Of a stretch of DNA of 64,000 bases, positions 35,483-45,475 are shown piece after piece (position 1 is the stretch's first letter; each line of letters begins with the position of its first letter). Origin of the DNA: Neobacillus sp. PS3-12 (GTDB lineage Bacteria > Bacillota > Bacilli > Bacillales > Cytobacillaceae); the NCBI RefSeq assembly GCF_030915385.1, contig NZ_CP133268.1:4004001-4068000 (forward strand). Reading direction: 5' to 3'. Both the position numbers and the translations under genes were made by a program. A model generated the notes under the pieces. The model saw only the letters and a list, made by a program, of their open reading frames with translations. It was not told the origin of the DNA and did no database searches.

Positions 35483-37054
35483 GTGTCACTTCAAACAGAT
35501 ACTCTATTGCAGGAGCAACAGCAAAAAATATTACATCAATTTTTAAGCATTGCATTAGGTGGAAATTCATTTTTGCATCCTTATATTGAGGATTATTATC
35601 GGAAGAATGAGTGGGAATTTCATGAAGCGTACCAAAAGAGTGGGTTGAAAGGAAATCCACTATTTTTAAGGTACTCTACAAATAGTGAAGACAAAATCAG
35701 GAAAGTAGCTGGGATGATAGCGTGGTGTAATCAAAACCAACAGTTTGCATTACTTGATCAACTAATTAAAAAAGGGTACAAATTTGCTTACCAATATTTA
35801 CAGCAAAGTACCCAAATTGATTTTGACCATTTTATGCGCAGCTACGCACAAAGGCAAAAAAGCAAAATCGTTAAAGAAATAGAGTTGCTTTACCAAAATA
35901 TTGTTCTCTGGTATCTATGCGTTCGCGAAGACAAACCATTTAATACAATGAATATTGCCTGGAAGTCTTTTCAAAATGTATTATACTCATCCATAAACGA
36001 AATTCAATTAGAAAAGGAATTTTTCTCAAAAAAGATGTTTAGAAAGCATCAGGAGGAAATTGTTGATCTATATCGGGAATACAACATTCCAAAAAATCCT
36101 CGTTTTGATTCGTTAGGCAGTTTTATTGAGTTTATAATCAGTGAAAACTTTAAACAAATCTCTCAAACAAACCTTTATGCTGACACGGAAAGTATTGAAC
36201 AAAAGGTATTCCAGGAATCACCTTCAAAATATATTGGGGCTTTAGGCGGCTGGCTAAAAATTCTTAAGATTCATGAACTGGATGCAACCGAAAAAGTACC
36301 ATTTACAAAAACGGATCTTGATACTGTTTTTTTAGAGATCTTGTATGTCCAAAAGTACAATTACATAAGCAAAGCGGACCAAGATTTGTTTTTTATAGCA
36401 TGCTTGTATCTTAAATGCCTCAGTTCTCTTTATCGGGAATCGAAACAATTGTATTTGGACTCAACGAAGCAAGATTTTTATCTAGAAATGAAATCCAAAG
36501 AGACACAAATAAGGAAGCAGGAAGCGGATCTTTTAAGAAGGAAGCAGACATGGGAGTTTACCCATAAAAGACAGCAGAAAGAAATTGAAGGTTTAACAGA
36601 AGAACTTCGAGAGGCAAATACAAAAATGCGGCAACTTGAACAGCAAATCAGGAATATGGAGGATTATGCTGAAGAGGTGCATGCACTCAGAAATTATGCC
36701 TATAAAGAGGAACGGGATGATCGTAATATTGACAATGCTCCATCTATAAACACGATGGCAGAGTTTATCCAGTCGAAGCGGATTGTCATTTTTGGCGGAT
36801 CTCCGAATTGGCGGCAAAAATTAAAGGAATGCTTGCCTGCTGTGGAATTTGTTGATGTTGAGGATAAGAATCGGGATATTTCAAAAATCCAAAGAGTCGA
36901 TGCGGTGTTTATCAATACAACCGTATTTGCCCATGCTTTTTATAAGAAAATTATCAAGGAATTGAGCAATAGTAAAACTCCGCTTTACTATTTAAACGGG
37001 CAAAGTAATACCGAAAAGAATATTTCAGAAATCTATGAATGGTTAACTGAATAA
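35483..37054 (+). CDS. DUF2325-containing coiled-coil protein
   Basis: 523 residues from GTG 35483, 5-6 nt after GAGGAGA; the frame is open from 35447 without a ribosome site. An N-terminal helical region of about 330 residues without recognised motifs, a long coiled coil (roughly 355-420, rich in K/E/Q/R) and a C-terminal DUF2325 domain (IVIFGGSPNWRQKLKE, DAVFINTTVFAHAFY). DUF2325 is a Rossmann-like domain of unknown function. Monocistronic. Confidence 0.75.
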   Translation: MSLQTDTLLQEQQQKILHQFLSIALGGNSFLHPYIEDYYRKNEWEFHEAYQKSGLKGNPLFLRYSTNSEDKIRKVAGMIAWCNQNQQFALLDQLIKKGYKFAYQYLQQSTQIDFDHFMRSYAQRQKSKIVKEIELLYQNIVLWYLCVREDKPFNTMNIAWKSFQNVLYSSINEIQLEKEFFSKKMFRKHQEEIVDLYREYNIPKNPRFDSLGSFIEFIISENFKQISQTNLYADTESIEQKVFQESPSKYIGALGGWLKILKIHELDATEKVPFTKTDLDTVFLEILYVQKYNYISKADQDLFFIACLYLKCLSSLYRESKQLYLDSTKQDFYLEMKSKETQIRKQEADLLRRKQTWEFTHKRQQKEIEGLTEELREANTKMRQLEQQIRNMEDYAEEVHALRNYAYKEERDDRNIDNAPSINTMAEFIQSKRIVIFGGSPNWRQKLKECLPAVEFVDVEDKNRDISKIQRVDAVFINTTVFAHAFYKKIIKELSNSKTPLYYLNGQSNTEKNISEIYEWLTE

Positions 37055-37091
37055 GTAGAATCAGTACACTATATACATTACTAAATTAGTG

Positions 37092-37136
37092 AGGGACGGT
37101 ACTCCCATTTCCTTAGTGGAAACTGGGTACCGTCCC
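37092..37136. terminator. Large inverted repeat between convergent genes
   Basis: GGGACGGTAC...CCCA and TGGG...TACCGTCCC arms, 9-13 bp with one bulge. It lies between the DUF2325 gene and the convergent aldehyde dehydrogenase. Probably a shared terminator, though T runs are poor. Confidence 0.55.
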
Positions 37137-37143
37137 ATTGCTT

Positions 37144-38626
37144 TTACTGCATCGAAATCCAGACGCTCTTTACTTCAGTATAGTTATTTAGGGCATAGGA
37201 ACCCATTTCACGTCCCATACCTGATTGTTTAAATCCGCCAAATGGGGAAGCTGCATCGAATGTATTGTAGCAGTTTACCCATACCGTTCCAGCACGAAGC
37301 TTACTTGAAATATAATGCGCTTTCGCTACATCACGTGTCCACACACCTGCTGCCAGTCCGTATTCACTATTGTTGGCACGATTAATTAATTCATCCAAAT
37401 CGTCATATGGCATAGCAGAAATAACAGGCCCAAAGATTTCTTCCTTGGCAATTGTCATTTCATCCCGTACGTCTGCAAAAATAGTCGGAGAAACAAAGTA
37501 ACCTTGTTCCTGAGGCTTATCGCCGCCTGCAACAAGCTCAGCACCCTCATTTATTCCTTTTTGAATATACCCAAGGACACGCTTTTGCTGCTCAATGGAA
37601 ACAAGTGGCCCGATTTCCGTGTCTGCAAATATACCTGCTCCTTGTTTAATCTTCTTAGCATGGTCAACCATATCAGCGACAACGTTATCGAATTGCTTCT
37701 TTTGAATAAATGCGCAAACCGGCACAGCATACCTGTCCCTGGTTGAACATAACACCGTTCAATGCACCTGGAATCGCTTTTGTTAAATCAGCATCTGGAA
37801 GGATGATGTTCGGTGATTTTCCGCCAAGCTCAAGTGTTACGCGCTTCAATGTTTTAGAGGCTTTTGACATGATCATCTTTCCAACCTCAGTGGAACCAGT
37901 AAAGGCGATTTTATCAACTAAAGGATGGTCCACAAGGGGCTGACCAGCAGTTTCGCCAAAACCAGGAACAATGTTTACAACACCAGCAGGGAAGCCTGCT
38001 TCTTGAATTAACTCGGCTAAGTACAGCGCTGAAAGAGGCGTCTGCTCAGCTGGTTTTAAAACGACAGTACAACCAGTTGCCAGGGCAGCTCCCAGCTTCC
38101 ACATGGCCATAAGAAGAGGGAAGTTCCAAGGGATAATTTGTCCTACTACTCCTACAGCTTCATGACGAGTATAGTTGAAAAATGGCCCGTTAACAGGAAT
38201 GGTTTGTCCAACAATCTTCGTAGACCACCCTGCATAATACTGCATATGATCAATTGCTAAAGGAATGTCAGCACTAGTTGTCTCACGAATTGGCTTACCA
38301 TTATCCAATGTCTCTAACTGTGCTAATTCTTCCTTATTTTTTTCCATTAGGTCAGCAAGTTTGTACATAAGTCGGCTTCGTTCAGAAGCACTCATTTTTG
38401 ACCATGGCCCTTCATCGAATGCCTTACGAGCCGCTTTAACAGCCAGATCAATATCTTCTTTACCAGCTTCATAGACATGTGCCAACACTTCACCTGTGGC
38501 AGGATTGTATGTTTCAAAAGTTTTTTGAGATTTGCTTTCTACAAATTCTCCATTAATAAATAGCTTTTTCTTTCCACTCAAAAACATTTCTACCTTTTCT
38601 TTTAAAACGACTGTTAGTTGACTCAT
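37144..38626 (-). pseudogene. NAD-dependent aldehyde dehydrogenase, frameshifted
   Basis: Oxidises aldehydes to acids. The upstream frame (from ATG 38626, GAGGAGG upstream) covers [25 protein letters not shown] and [12 protein letters not shown], with the catalytic Cys in GQVCCAG. At about 37710 the protein shifts to the frame that continues [20 protein letters not shown] and the C-terminal SPFGGFKQSGMGRE. Joined, it is about 494 residues, the family norm. The shift equals one inserted or two missing bases right after the catalytic Cys, so the product as written is inactive. The closest relatives are DhaS/AldA-type enzymes. Confidence 0.9.
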
Positions 38627-39035
38627 ACAATTCCTCCTCTATTTTAAGTTGGCTATGTAAGTCCAGGTGTGTTGATAGTCTTGCTGAAAAAAAACTATTA
38701 AAACTTACATAGAAAATGTTAACACTTTGAAAAATATAATTTCAATATAAAAATAACTAAATATTCCGATAATAAACTACAAAAAACCTTTCACTTTTAC
38801 TTTATTCTACTAGTTGCAACAAAACTAAATAAAAATAAACAGAACTTAACATAAATCAACAATATTATAAGTTGGTAACGTGAGAATTAGAAAATTTGTT
38901 AGAAAATGTACATTCTAATCCGCAGATTTTTATTATAGTGAAAAGAGGTATGATATCAATCTATTGAATAACCGAAACCTTTCTATCAATCAAGTTCAGG
39001 TTGGATAAACTAAAAAACCGAAAGAAGGGAAAATA
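38627..39035. other. 409-nt intergenic region, divergent promoters expected
   Basis: Very AT-rich spacer between the divergently transcribed aldehyde dehydrogenase and the second LytST-type system. A palindrome-like TTAGAA-N8-TTCTAA sits near 38897. No small gene, RNA or clear promoter pair could be identified. Confidence 0.5.
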
Positions 39036-40814
39036 ATGCTTGCTTTATTACCTCTAATGCTTGAACGAGTGGGGCTTCTGATCATTGTGGCATTTCTTCT
39101 ATCACGGATGAGGTCATTTCGTCTGGTGATTCATAATGAACATGGATTAACAGCGAAAGTGACGATGATCGTCATTTTTGGCCTTTTCGGCATTATAAGC
39201 AACTATACGGGTGTGGCAATTGGCCATGGTGTGATTACATCTCAAAACTGGGTAACAGATATTTATCGGACGAATGCGATTGCGAATACGAGGATTATGG
39301 GTGTTGCGATTGGCGGGCTTCTTGGCGGTCCAATCGTAGGAATCGGAGTTGGCTTAATTGCCGGTCTTCACCGATTATATTTAGGTGGATTTACCGCAAC
39401 TGCGTGTGCTTTTTCTACCATTTTGGCCGGAATTGTGACTGGATTTTTAGGAAGAAAGTTTAAAATCCAAGAGGAAAATGCCCATTGGAAAGCCGTTATG
39501 ATTGGAATTCTGATGGAATGTGCCCAGATGGGGATTATCTTAGTAGTAGCCAAACCATATCAGGAAGCGCTTCACCTTGTTGAACTCATTGCTGTGCCAA
39601 TGATTGTGATTAACGCATTTGGTACATTAATATTTTTAATGATTATCCAGGGGATTTTTTTAGAAGAAGAGCGGACTCGAGCACTACAAACCCACAAGGC
39701 GCTTTATATTGCCCAACAGACGTTGCCGTTTTTTCGTCAAGGTCTAAAGGTAGACTCCTGCACGAAAGCAGCAGAAATCATTTTGAAATGGACGAATGCC
39801 GATGCCATTTCGATCACGGACAAGCATAAAGTGCTTGCCCATGTTGGTGCAGGCTCAGACCATCATGTACCGCTGGGAAATATGGCGACTCAATTAACAA
39901 AAAATGTTTTGGAACAAGGTAGAGTTGTGATCGCAAAAAATGCTGAAGAAATTAAATGCTGGAAAGATCATTGCCCGCTCCATGCAGCCATTGTTCTGCC
40001 GTTAAAGGTACATTCACAAACCGTAGGGGTGTTAAAACTTTATTTTAGGAATGAAAGTAGACTTAATCAGGTGGAGCAGGAGTTGGCAGAAGGACTTGGA
40101 AAGCTTTTTTCAGACCAATTGGAAGTGGCAGAAGCTGAGGCTCAAAGGAGATTATTAAAGGATGCTGAAATCAAAGCATTACAAGCTCAAGTCCATCCGC
40201 ATTTCTTATTTAACGCTATTAATACGATATCAAGTTTGATTCGAACAGATGCCGATAGTGCACGGAAGCTGTTAATCAAATTAAGTACTTTTTTTCGAAG
40301 CAATTTGCAGGGAGCCCGTCAGATGCTGATTCCACTGGAAAAAGAATTGGAGCATGTTGAAGCCTATTTGTCGTTAGAACAAGCGCGCTTTCCTGATCGC
40401 TATAATGTGGAAATAAACATTTTGCCGCCACTGGAAAAGGTTTTAATACCGCCATTCACCTTGCAGCCGCTCGTCGAAAATGCGATCCGTTATGCTTTTC
40501 CAAAAAATAAAAAAGGCACTGTTAAAATCAGTGCATTTGAAAAGGACGGCAAAATGATTCTATTAACGGAGGATAATGGAAATGGAATTCCTCTTGAGCG
40601 GCTCGAGATATTAGGAAATCAAACGGTTGAATCGTCTGAAGGGACAGGCACTGCTTTGTGGAATATCAAAACAAGAATCGAAGAAATTTATGGACAAGAG
40701 GCTATTTTTCAAATCATTAGCAATCCGAAAAACGGAACCAAAGTATTGATAGAAATGCCATTAAGAGACAGCTATTGGGGGGAAGAGGATGTTAAGAGCG
40801 TTTATTGTGGATGA
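39036..40814 (+). CDS. LytS-family sensor histidine kinase (second copy)
   Basis: 592 residues. Same layout as the kinase at 20451: multi-helix LYT sensor (ISNYTGVAIGHG, GGLLGGPIVGIGVGLIAGLH), GAF domain, phospho-acceptor VHPHFLFNAINTISSL and HATPase (PLVENAIRYAFPK, EDNGNGI). AAGGGAAAA precedes ATG 39036. It overlaps its regulator by 26 nt and lies upstream of cstA. By analogy with E. coli BtsSR and B. subtilis LytST it should sense pyruvate or a related carbon signal. Confidence 0.93.
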   Translation: MLALLPLMLERVGLLIIVAFLLSRMRSFRLVIHNEHGLTAKVTMIVIFGLFGIISNYTGVAIGHGVITSQNWVTDIYRTNAIANTRIMGVAIGGLLGGPIVGIGVGLIAGLHRLYLGGFTATACAFSTILAGIVTGFLGRKFKIQEENAHWKAVMIGILMECAQMGIILVVAKPYQEALHLVELIAVPMIVINAFGTLIFLMIIQGIFLEEERTRALQTHKALYIAQQTLPFFRQGLKVDSCTKAAEIILKWTNADAISITDKHKVLAHVGAGSDHHVPLGNMATQLTKNVLEQGRVVIAKNAEEIKCWKDHCPLHAAIVLPLKVHSQTVGVLKLYFRNESRLNQVEQELAEGLGKLFSDQLEVAEAEAQRRLLKDAEIKALQAQVHPHFLFNAINTISSLIRTDADSARKLLIKLSTFFRSNLQGARQMLIPLEKELEHVEAYLSLEQARFPDRYNVEINILPPLEKVLIPPFTLQPLVENAIRYAFPKNKKGTVKISAFEKDGKMILLTEDNGNGIPLERLEILGNQTVESSEGTGTALWNIKTRIEEIYGQEAIFQIISNPKNGTKVLIEMPLRDSYWGEEDVKSVYCG

Positions 40815-41529
40815 TGAACCATTAGCAAGAGATGAATTAGCCTATCTATTAAGACGAAGTAAGCAGGTGGATATTGTTGGTCAGGCAGAGAGTATTGAAA
40901 CAGCGTTGTATACCTTACAAAGTGTTGATATCGATGCTGTCTTTTTAGATATACAGCTTGGGGACGAATGTGGAATGGAAATTGCTAATAAGCTTAATGG
41001 GCTTGAATATCCTCCTCTTATTGTGTTTGCAACTGCTTATGATGAATACGCTTTAAAGGCTTTTGAGTTGAATGCAGCTGATTATTTATTAAAGCCTTTT
41101 GAGGAAAGCAGGGTCCAGCATACAGTTGAAAAATTAACAAAATTATGTCATTCACATGAACCAACGATCTCATTAGGTTCAAAAAAATATCTTTCTGACC
41201 GTACCGAAAAGCTTGCGATTACAGTTGATGAAAAAATTGTTCTTGTAAAGGTAAATGATATTCTTTATATTGAAGCAAACGAGGGAAAGACGACGATTGC
41301 TGCCAAAAAACAAAAGTATGTGGTAACCGAATCATTAGTAGCTTTTGAACGGAAATTACAGGGGTCTTCGATCATTCGGGTCCATCGTTCTTTTTTAGTG
41401 AATATGAATGCGATCGAAGAATTGGAGCCATGGTTTAATTCTACTTATAATCTTATAATGCCCAATGGAGAAAAGGTCCCGTTAAGTCGGACCTATATAA
41501 AAGAACTCAAACAGCTGCTTGGACTTTAA
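40789..41529 (+). CDS. LytTR-family response regulator (second copy)
   Basis: 246 residues: receiver (AFIVDDEPLARDELAYLL, Asp in VFLDIQLGDE, Lys in LLKPFEE) and LytTR domain (IIRVHRSFLVNMNAIEEL, VPLSRTYIKELKQLL). GGGGGGAAGAGG precedes the start. It overlaps the kinase and lies 177 nt before cstA, whose leader carries a TTGCATTT(C/T)A direct repeat with 21-nt period, the form of a LytTR site. Confidence 0.93.
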   Translation: MLRAFIVDDEPLARDELAYLLRRSKQVDIVGQAESIETALYTLQSVDIDAVFLDIQLGDECGMEIANKLNGLEYPPLIVFATAYDEYALKAFELNAADYLLKPFEESRVQHTVEKLTKLCHSHEPTISLGSKKYLSDRTEKLAITVDEKIVLVKVNDILYIEANEGKTTIAAKKQKYVVTESLVAFERKLQGSSIIRVHRSFLVNMNAIEELEPWFNSTYNLIMPNGEKVPLSRTYIKELKQLLGL

Positions 41530-41598
41530 GTAGCTGTTTTTTATTTACGAATAAAAGCCCTGAGCTGTTTATTAACCTTGAATTTCATTTATACTTTT

Positions 41599-41648
41599 TT
41601 GCATTTCAATTCCCTGTTCTTGCATTTTAGCGTGAAAACCCTATGTTG
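41599..41648 (+). promoter_or_regulatory. cstA promoter with LytTR-type direct repeat
   Basis: Direct repeats TTGCATTTCA (41599-41608) and TTGCATTTTA (41620-41629), starts 21 nt apart, about two helical turns. The second repeat also provides a -35-like TTGCAT, 17 nt before TATGTT (41643-41648). Paired same-face repeats are how LytTR regulators bind. Confidence 0.55.
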
Positions 41649-41657
41649 CCGCTTTCA
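41644..41657 (-). promoter_or_regulatory. cre site (CcpA) at the cstA promoter
   Basis: On the minus strand TGAAAGCGGCAACA matches TGWAANCGNTNWCA at 13 of 14 positions. It overlaps the -10 box, fitting glucose repression of cstA. Confidence 0.6.
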
Positions 41658-41706
41658 TCTTGTATCATGAAACCATACCAAACATTGATGAGGAGGTTTA
41701 TCGATC

Positions 41707-43500
41707 ATGAATGCAATGACAATTGTAATAGGAACAATATGTATTTTAATTATTGCGTACCGTCTTTACGGAACATTTATGGCTACAAAGGTCATGAAAT
41801 TGGATGACTCCAAGATTACGCCGGCACACGAATTAAACGACGGTAAAGATTATATTCCAACAAATAAATGGGTGACCTTTGGGCATCACTTCGCAGCAAT
41901 TGCTGCAGCTGGTCCACTGGTTGGACCGATTCTGGCAGCACAATTTGGGTATTTACCAGGATTATTATGGCTCTTGATTGGTGCAGTAATTGGAGGAGCT
42001 GTTCATGATGCAGTTGTCCTTTATGCTTCGATGCTGAGAAAAGGAAAGTCACTCTCTGAAGTTGCTAAAGAGGAACTAGGCCCGATTGCAGGTTTTTGTA
42101 CAGGACTAGCCATGCTCTTTATCATCACGATTACGATGGCTGGACTTTGTATCGTTGTAGTCAATGCACTCTCAAATAATCCATGGGGAACATTTGCAGT
42201 TGGAATGACAATTCCGATTGCCATGGGAGTAGGAATTGCTTATAAGAAAACAGGTAATTTAAAACTAACATCGACAATCGGTTTTATCCTGATTATGGTT
42301 TGCGTTTTTGTCGGACCATTTATTAAAGATTCTGCACTTGGGCATTTGCTGACGCTTGATCCAAAGACATTATCGATTATTTTACCAGCTTACGCTTTTA
42401 TCGCAGCAGCATTGCCGGTTTGGCTGTTATTAGCTCCACGAGATTATTTAAGTACTTTTATGAAAGTCGGAGTATTTGCTGTATTAATCGTTGGAGTGCT
42501 AATCGTAAATCCGCATATTAATATGCCGACGGTTACAAAATTTGTTCATGGCGGCGGCCCAGTTATTGCCGGTCCAGTTTGGCCGTTTATTTCGATTACG
42601 ATTGCTTGTGGTGCGATCTCTGGTTTCCATGCTTTCATTGGATCTGGAACCACACCAAAAATGCTTGACCGCTGGACAGATATCAAAGCTGTCGGCTTTG
42701 GTTCGATGCTAATGGAATGTGTAGTTGGTGTCATGGCACTAATTGCTGCAACCGCACTTCAGCCTGCTGACTATTTTGCGATTAATTCAAATCCTGAGGT
42801 GTTTAAAACATTAGGAATGCATATGGATCAATTACCGGCCCTTTCCAAACAAATTGGCCTCAACCTTGCAGGAAGAACAGACGGTGCTGTTACACTTGCA
42901 GTAGGTATGACCTATGTATTTAGACATATTGGCTGGTTTGCAAAATTAGCACCATATTTCTTCCAGTTCGTGATTATGTTTGAAGCTGTGTTTATCTTAA
43001 CAGCAATTGATGCAGGAACTCGTACAGCACGTTATTTAATTCAAGACTTCTTCGGCGATCTTTATAAGCCATTAAAAGATGTAAACTGGATGCCAGGTTC
43101 ACTATTTGCAGCAGCTCTTTCTAGTGTTATGTGGGGATACCTCTTGTTTACCGGAAATATCAGCTCTGTGTGGGCCCTTTTCGGGGTATCCAACCAGCTT
43201 ATGGCATCAATTGGTTTGATTATCGGAGCGACTGTTATTCTTCGTGTAGCTGATAAACGTCGCTATATGTTAACTTGCTTAGTTCCACTTTCCTATCTCT
43301 ATGTGACTGTCAACATGGCAGGATATTGGATGGTTAAAAATGTGTATCTTAACCCACTTTCAAAAGGTTACAATCTATTAAACGGTTCAGTATCGATTAT
43401 CATGCTTGTACTTGGTGTGGTGATCATGGTTACAGCAATAAGAACTTGGATTAAAATGTGGAACTCCCCAAGGGTTCAACTAGATTCAAAAGCAGCATAA
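41707..43500 (+). CDS. cstA: Carbon starvation protein A (pyruvate/peptide transporter)
   Basis: CstA/BtsT-family membrane transporter, 597 residues, about 16 membrane segments. Signatures include FGHHFAAIAAAGPLVGPILA near the N-terminus and SGFHAFIGSGTTPKML and DAGTRTARYLIQDFFG. In E. coli BtsT and CstA import pyruvate and BtsT is controlled by a LytTR system; the same pairing occurs here. AGGAGG precedes ATG 41707. Control by the upstream regulator and CcpA is inferred from the leader motifs. Confidence 0.94.
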   Translation: MNAMTIVIGTICILIIAYRLYGTFMATKVMKLDDSKITPAHELNDGKDYIPTNKWVTFGHHFAAIAAAGPLVGPILAAQFGYLPGLLWLLIGAVIGGAVHDAVVLYASMLRKGKSLSEVAKEELGPIAGFCTGLAMLFIITITMAGLCIVVVNALSNNPWGTFAVGMTIPIAMGVGIAYKKTGNLKLTSTIGFILIMVCVFVGPFIKDSALGHLLTLDPKTLSIILPAYAFIAAALPVWLLLAPRDYLSTFMKVGVFAVLIVGVLIVNPHINMPTVTKFVHGGGPVIAGPVWPFISITIACGAISGFHAFIGSGTTPKMLDRWTDIKAVGFGSMLMECVVGVMALIAATALQPADYFAINSNPEVFKTLGMHMDQLPALSKQIGLNLAGRTDGAVTLAVGMTYVFRHIGWFAKLAPYFFQFVIMFEAVFILTAIDAGTRTARYLIQDFFGDLYKPLKDVNWMPGSLFAAALSSVMWGYLLFTGNISSVWALFGVSNQLMASIGLIIGATVILRVADKRRYMLTCLVPLSYLYVTVNMAGYWMVKNVYLNPLSKGYNLLNGSVSIIMLVLGVVIMVTAIRTWIKMWNSPRVQLDSKAA

Positions 43501-43518
43501 TATAGTCTTCGAAAAAAA

Positions 43519-43550
43519 GTCTTGGTAACATTTGTTATCAAGGCTTTTCC
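43519..43550 (+). terminator. Terminator after cstA
   Basis: GTCTTGGTAAC pairs with GTTATCAAGGC (G-T wobbles), followed by TTTTCC, 18 nt after the cstA stop. Confidence 0.75.
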
Positions 43551-43631
43551 ATGTATATAGGGCTTTTTCATTTTCTTAATAGTAAAAACCAAGTAAGATA
43601 AAAAGTGAACGATAGGAAGGGAGTAAGGAAA

Positions 43632-43910
43632 ATGAATATCACCGATCAGGCACGTGATGTATTAAAACAATTGTTCCAAGAACAAGCTGCAAAAAACATT
43701 CGCGTTTATTTTGCAGGCTATGGCTGAGGCGGTCCAAATATGGGACTGGCTCTGGATGAGCCAGATAAAAATGATGTAGTAGTAACTATCAATGAAATAC
43801 AGGTTGCAATCGACCCTGATGTAGAACCATACACTGAAGGCCTTACGCTTGATTATGATCAAGAAAACAATGGGCTTATGTTAGTGGGTAACGAAAGCAA
43901 CTGTTGTTAA
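43632..43910 (+). CDS. HesB-like selenoprotein
   Basis: 92 residues when TGA 43725-43727 is read as selenocysteine at residue 32, giving FAGYGUGGPNMGLAL, the known HesB/IscA-like selenoprotein motif. Reading on in frame gives a complete HesB-type domain (PYTEGLTLDYDQENNG) ending ESNCC. A perfect CTGGCTC/GAGCCAG hairpin starts 19 nt after the UGA. Start ATG 43632 is preceded by AAGGAAA. It is flanked by terminators on both sides, so monocistronic. HesB-like proteins bind Fe-S or metal; the role of Sec is not established. Confidence 0.9.
43746..43764 (+). promoter_or_regulatory. Candidate SECIS hairpin of the HesB-like gene
   Basis: Perfect 7-bp stem CTGGCTC / GAGCCAG with loop TGGAT, starting 19 nt after UGA; size, loop and distance fit bacterial SECIS elements. 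Confidence 0.7.
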
Positions 43911-43917
43911 GCTATTG

Positions 43918-43954
43918 AAAAAGGTAGTTAGTCAACTGGACTAACTACCTTTTT
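43918..43954 (+). terminator. Strong terminator after the HesB-like gene
   Basis: AAAAAGGTAGTTAGTC / GACTAACTACCTTTTT perfect 16-bp stem, 5-nt loop. Confidence 0.95.
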
Positions 43955-44137
43955 CAGTATATATTACGTTTTCGACAGAAAACCGGAGTAGTACTTTTTT
44001 CATTCGACTATTTGTTTAATTCTTCTACATAATATTACAAATATATTACATTGGTGCTAGTCGCATTGTATTTAGTAGACTTGGAATTTAAACTAGATAA
44101 TAGTGATTAATTAAAGGTATGAAAAGGTGATTTTGTA

Positions 44138-45340
44138 ATGAATGGAAAAAAATTCAAATATTCAGTATCGGTTGCAGTATTATCCACTATGATTCTAGCA
44201 ACCCCTACTTTTGCAAGCCCAGAAAATTCTAAAGTGACACAAACACAAATTAATCAGACACAAGGACAAATCAATGACTTTGAAACAAAGATGCAACAAT
44301 TAGACAATCAAATATCAGTTGGAATGGATAAAAGTCAAAAACTTAACGATGATATCAAAATACAACAATGGAAAATTGAAGCAGCAAAAGCAGAAATCGA
44401 AAAGGCCAAAAAGGATTTAGATGCCCATAAAAAGATTTATTCCGAAAGATTAAGAGGTTATCAATCTCAAGGACAACAGCCGTTTATCACCTACGCCGAA
44501 ATTTTGCTCTCATCTGATAACATATCTGAGTTTTTAACTCGGTCTACTGCTATTTCACAATTTCTTCAAAGCGATTCTGACCTACTAAACGGGTTAATTA
44601 AAAAACAACAAGATTTAGAAAATGCCCAAGCACAACTACATAATGAGTTAGAAAAATTAAAATCGGTTCAGGATGAATTAGCTGCAGAGCAAAAGAAGAT
44701 TGAAGAAGATAAACAAACAGTTCAAAAAGAACTAGCAGATTCGAAAAACAATTTACACCTACAACAGGATCAATTGGCACAACAACAAGCAGAAGAACTG
44801 GCACAACAAAAGGCACTGCAGCAAGCAGCGGAATTAGCACGACAACAAGCAGCACAACAAGCAGCACAACAAGCAGCACAACAAGCTGCACAAAAAGCAG
44901 CAACACAGCAACAAGCTCAACAGGCTTCATCTGGCACCAACACTTCAGCACCAACTACATCGACTGACAATAGTAATCTGACAAATTCTGATAAAGCAAG
45001 TAAAGTGATTGCCTATGCTGAACAATTTTTGGGTGTTCCATACGTTTGGGGCGGATCCTCACCAAGCGGATTTGATTGTTCAGGATTAATGCAATATGTG
45101 TTCCATTCTGTTGGCGTGAGCCTTCCAAGGATTGCCTCAGCTCAGCAAAATGCCGGTGCGAGAATTTCAACTAGTGCAGTACAACCAGGAGACCTAGTAT
45201 TTCAGGGTGATCCTGCTTACCATGTAGGTATGTACATCGGAGGCGGAAAATGGATACAAGCTCCTGAAACTGGTGATGTTGTCAAAATTTCAATTTACAA
45301 TCCATCAAAATTCTCAAGTGCTGCCAGGGTATTGAGGTAA
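44138..45340 (+). CDS. Secreted NlpC/P60 peptidoglycan endopeptidase with coiled coil (CwlO-like)
   Basis: 400 residues. A signal peptide ends near ATPTFAS (residue 27), then a long coiled coil to about 230, a low-complexity Gln/Ala linker with repeated AAQQ units, a Ser/Thr spacer and a C-terminal NlpC/P60 domain. Catalytic residues are Cys in GFDCSGLMQYVF and His in AYHVGMYIGGG. CwlO-type DL-endopeptidases cut gamma-D-Glu-meso-Dap links during wall growth and are controlled through the coiled coil by FtsEX. AGGTGAT precedes ATG 44138. Confidence 0.92.
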   Translation: MNGKKFKYSVSVAVLSTMILATPTFASPENSKVTQTQINQTQGQINDFETKMQQLDNQISVGMDKSQKLNDDIKIQQWKIEAAKAEIEKAKKDLDAHKKIYSERLRGYQSQGQQPFITYAEILLSSDNISEFLTRSTAISQFLQSDSDLLNGLIKKQQDLENAQAQLHNELEKLKSVQDELAAEQKKIEEDKQTVQKELADSKNNLHLQQDQLAQQQAEELAQQKALQQAAELARQQAAQQAAQQAAQQAAQKAATQQQAQQASSGTNTSAPTTSTDNSNLTNSDKASKVIAYAEQFLGVPYVWGGSSPSGFDCSGLMQYVFHSVGVSLPRIASAQQNAGARISTSAVQPGDLVFQGDPAYHVGMYIGGGKWIQAPETGDVVKISIYNPSKFSSAARVLR

Positions 45341-45475
45341 TAGTTTAAAGCAGTTTTCGATAAAAACGATAGAATTAGATATTCGTAGTTTAATACCTTC
45401 CTTCATTCGTCAACAGGTCCTAAATTTTTTCGTGTTATTGGCTTGTTGTATAATAGGCAAAAAGGAGGAAGAAAA

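Noticed and set aside
44598-44954. Long Leu/Val-rich minus-strand frame inside the NlpC/P60 gene
   Set aside because: It is the antisense of the Gln/Ala low-complexity linker and has no start signals.
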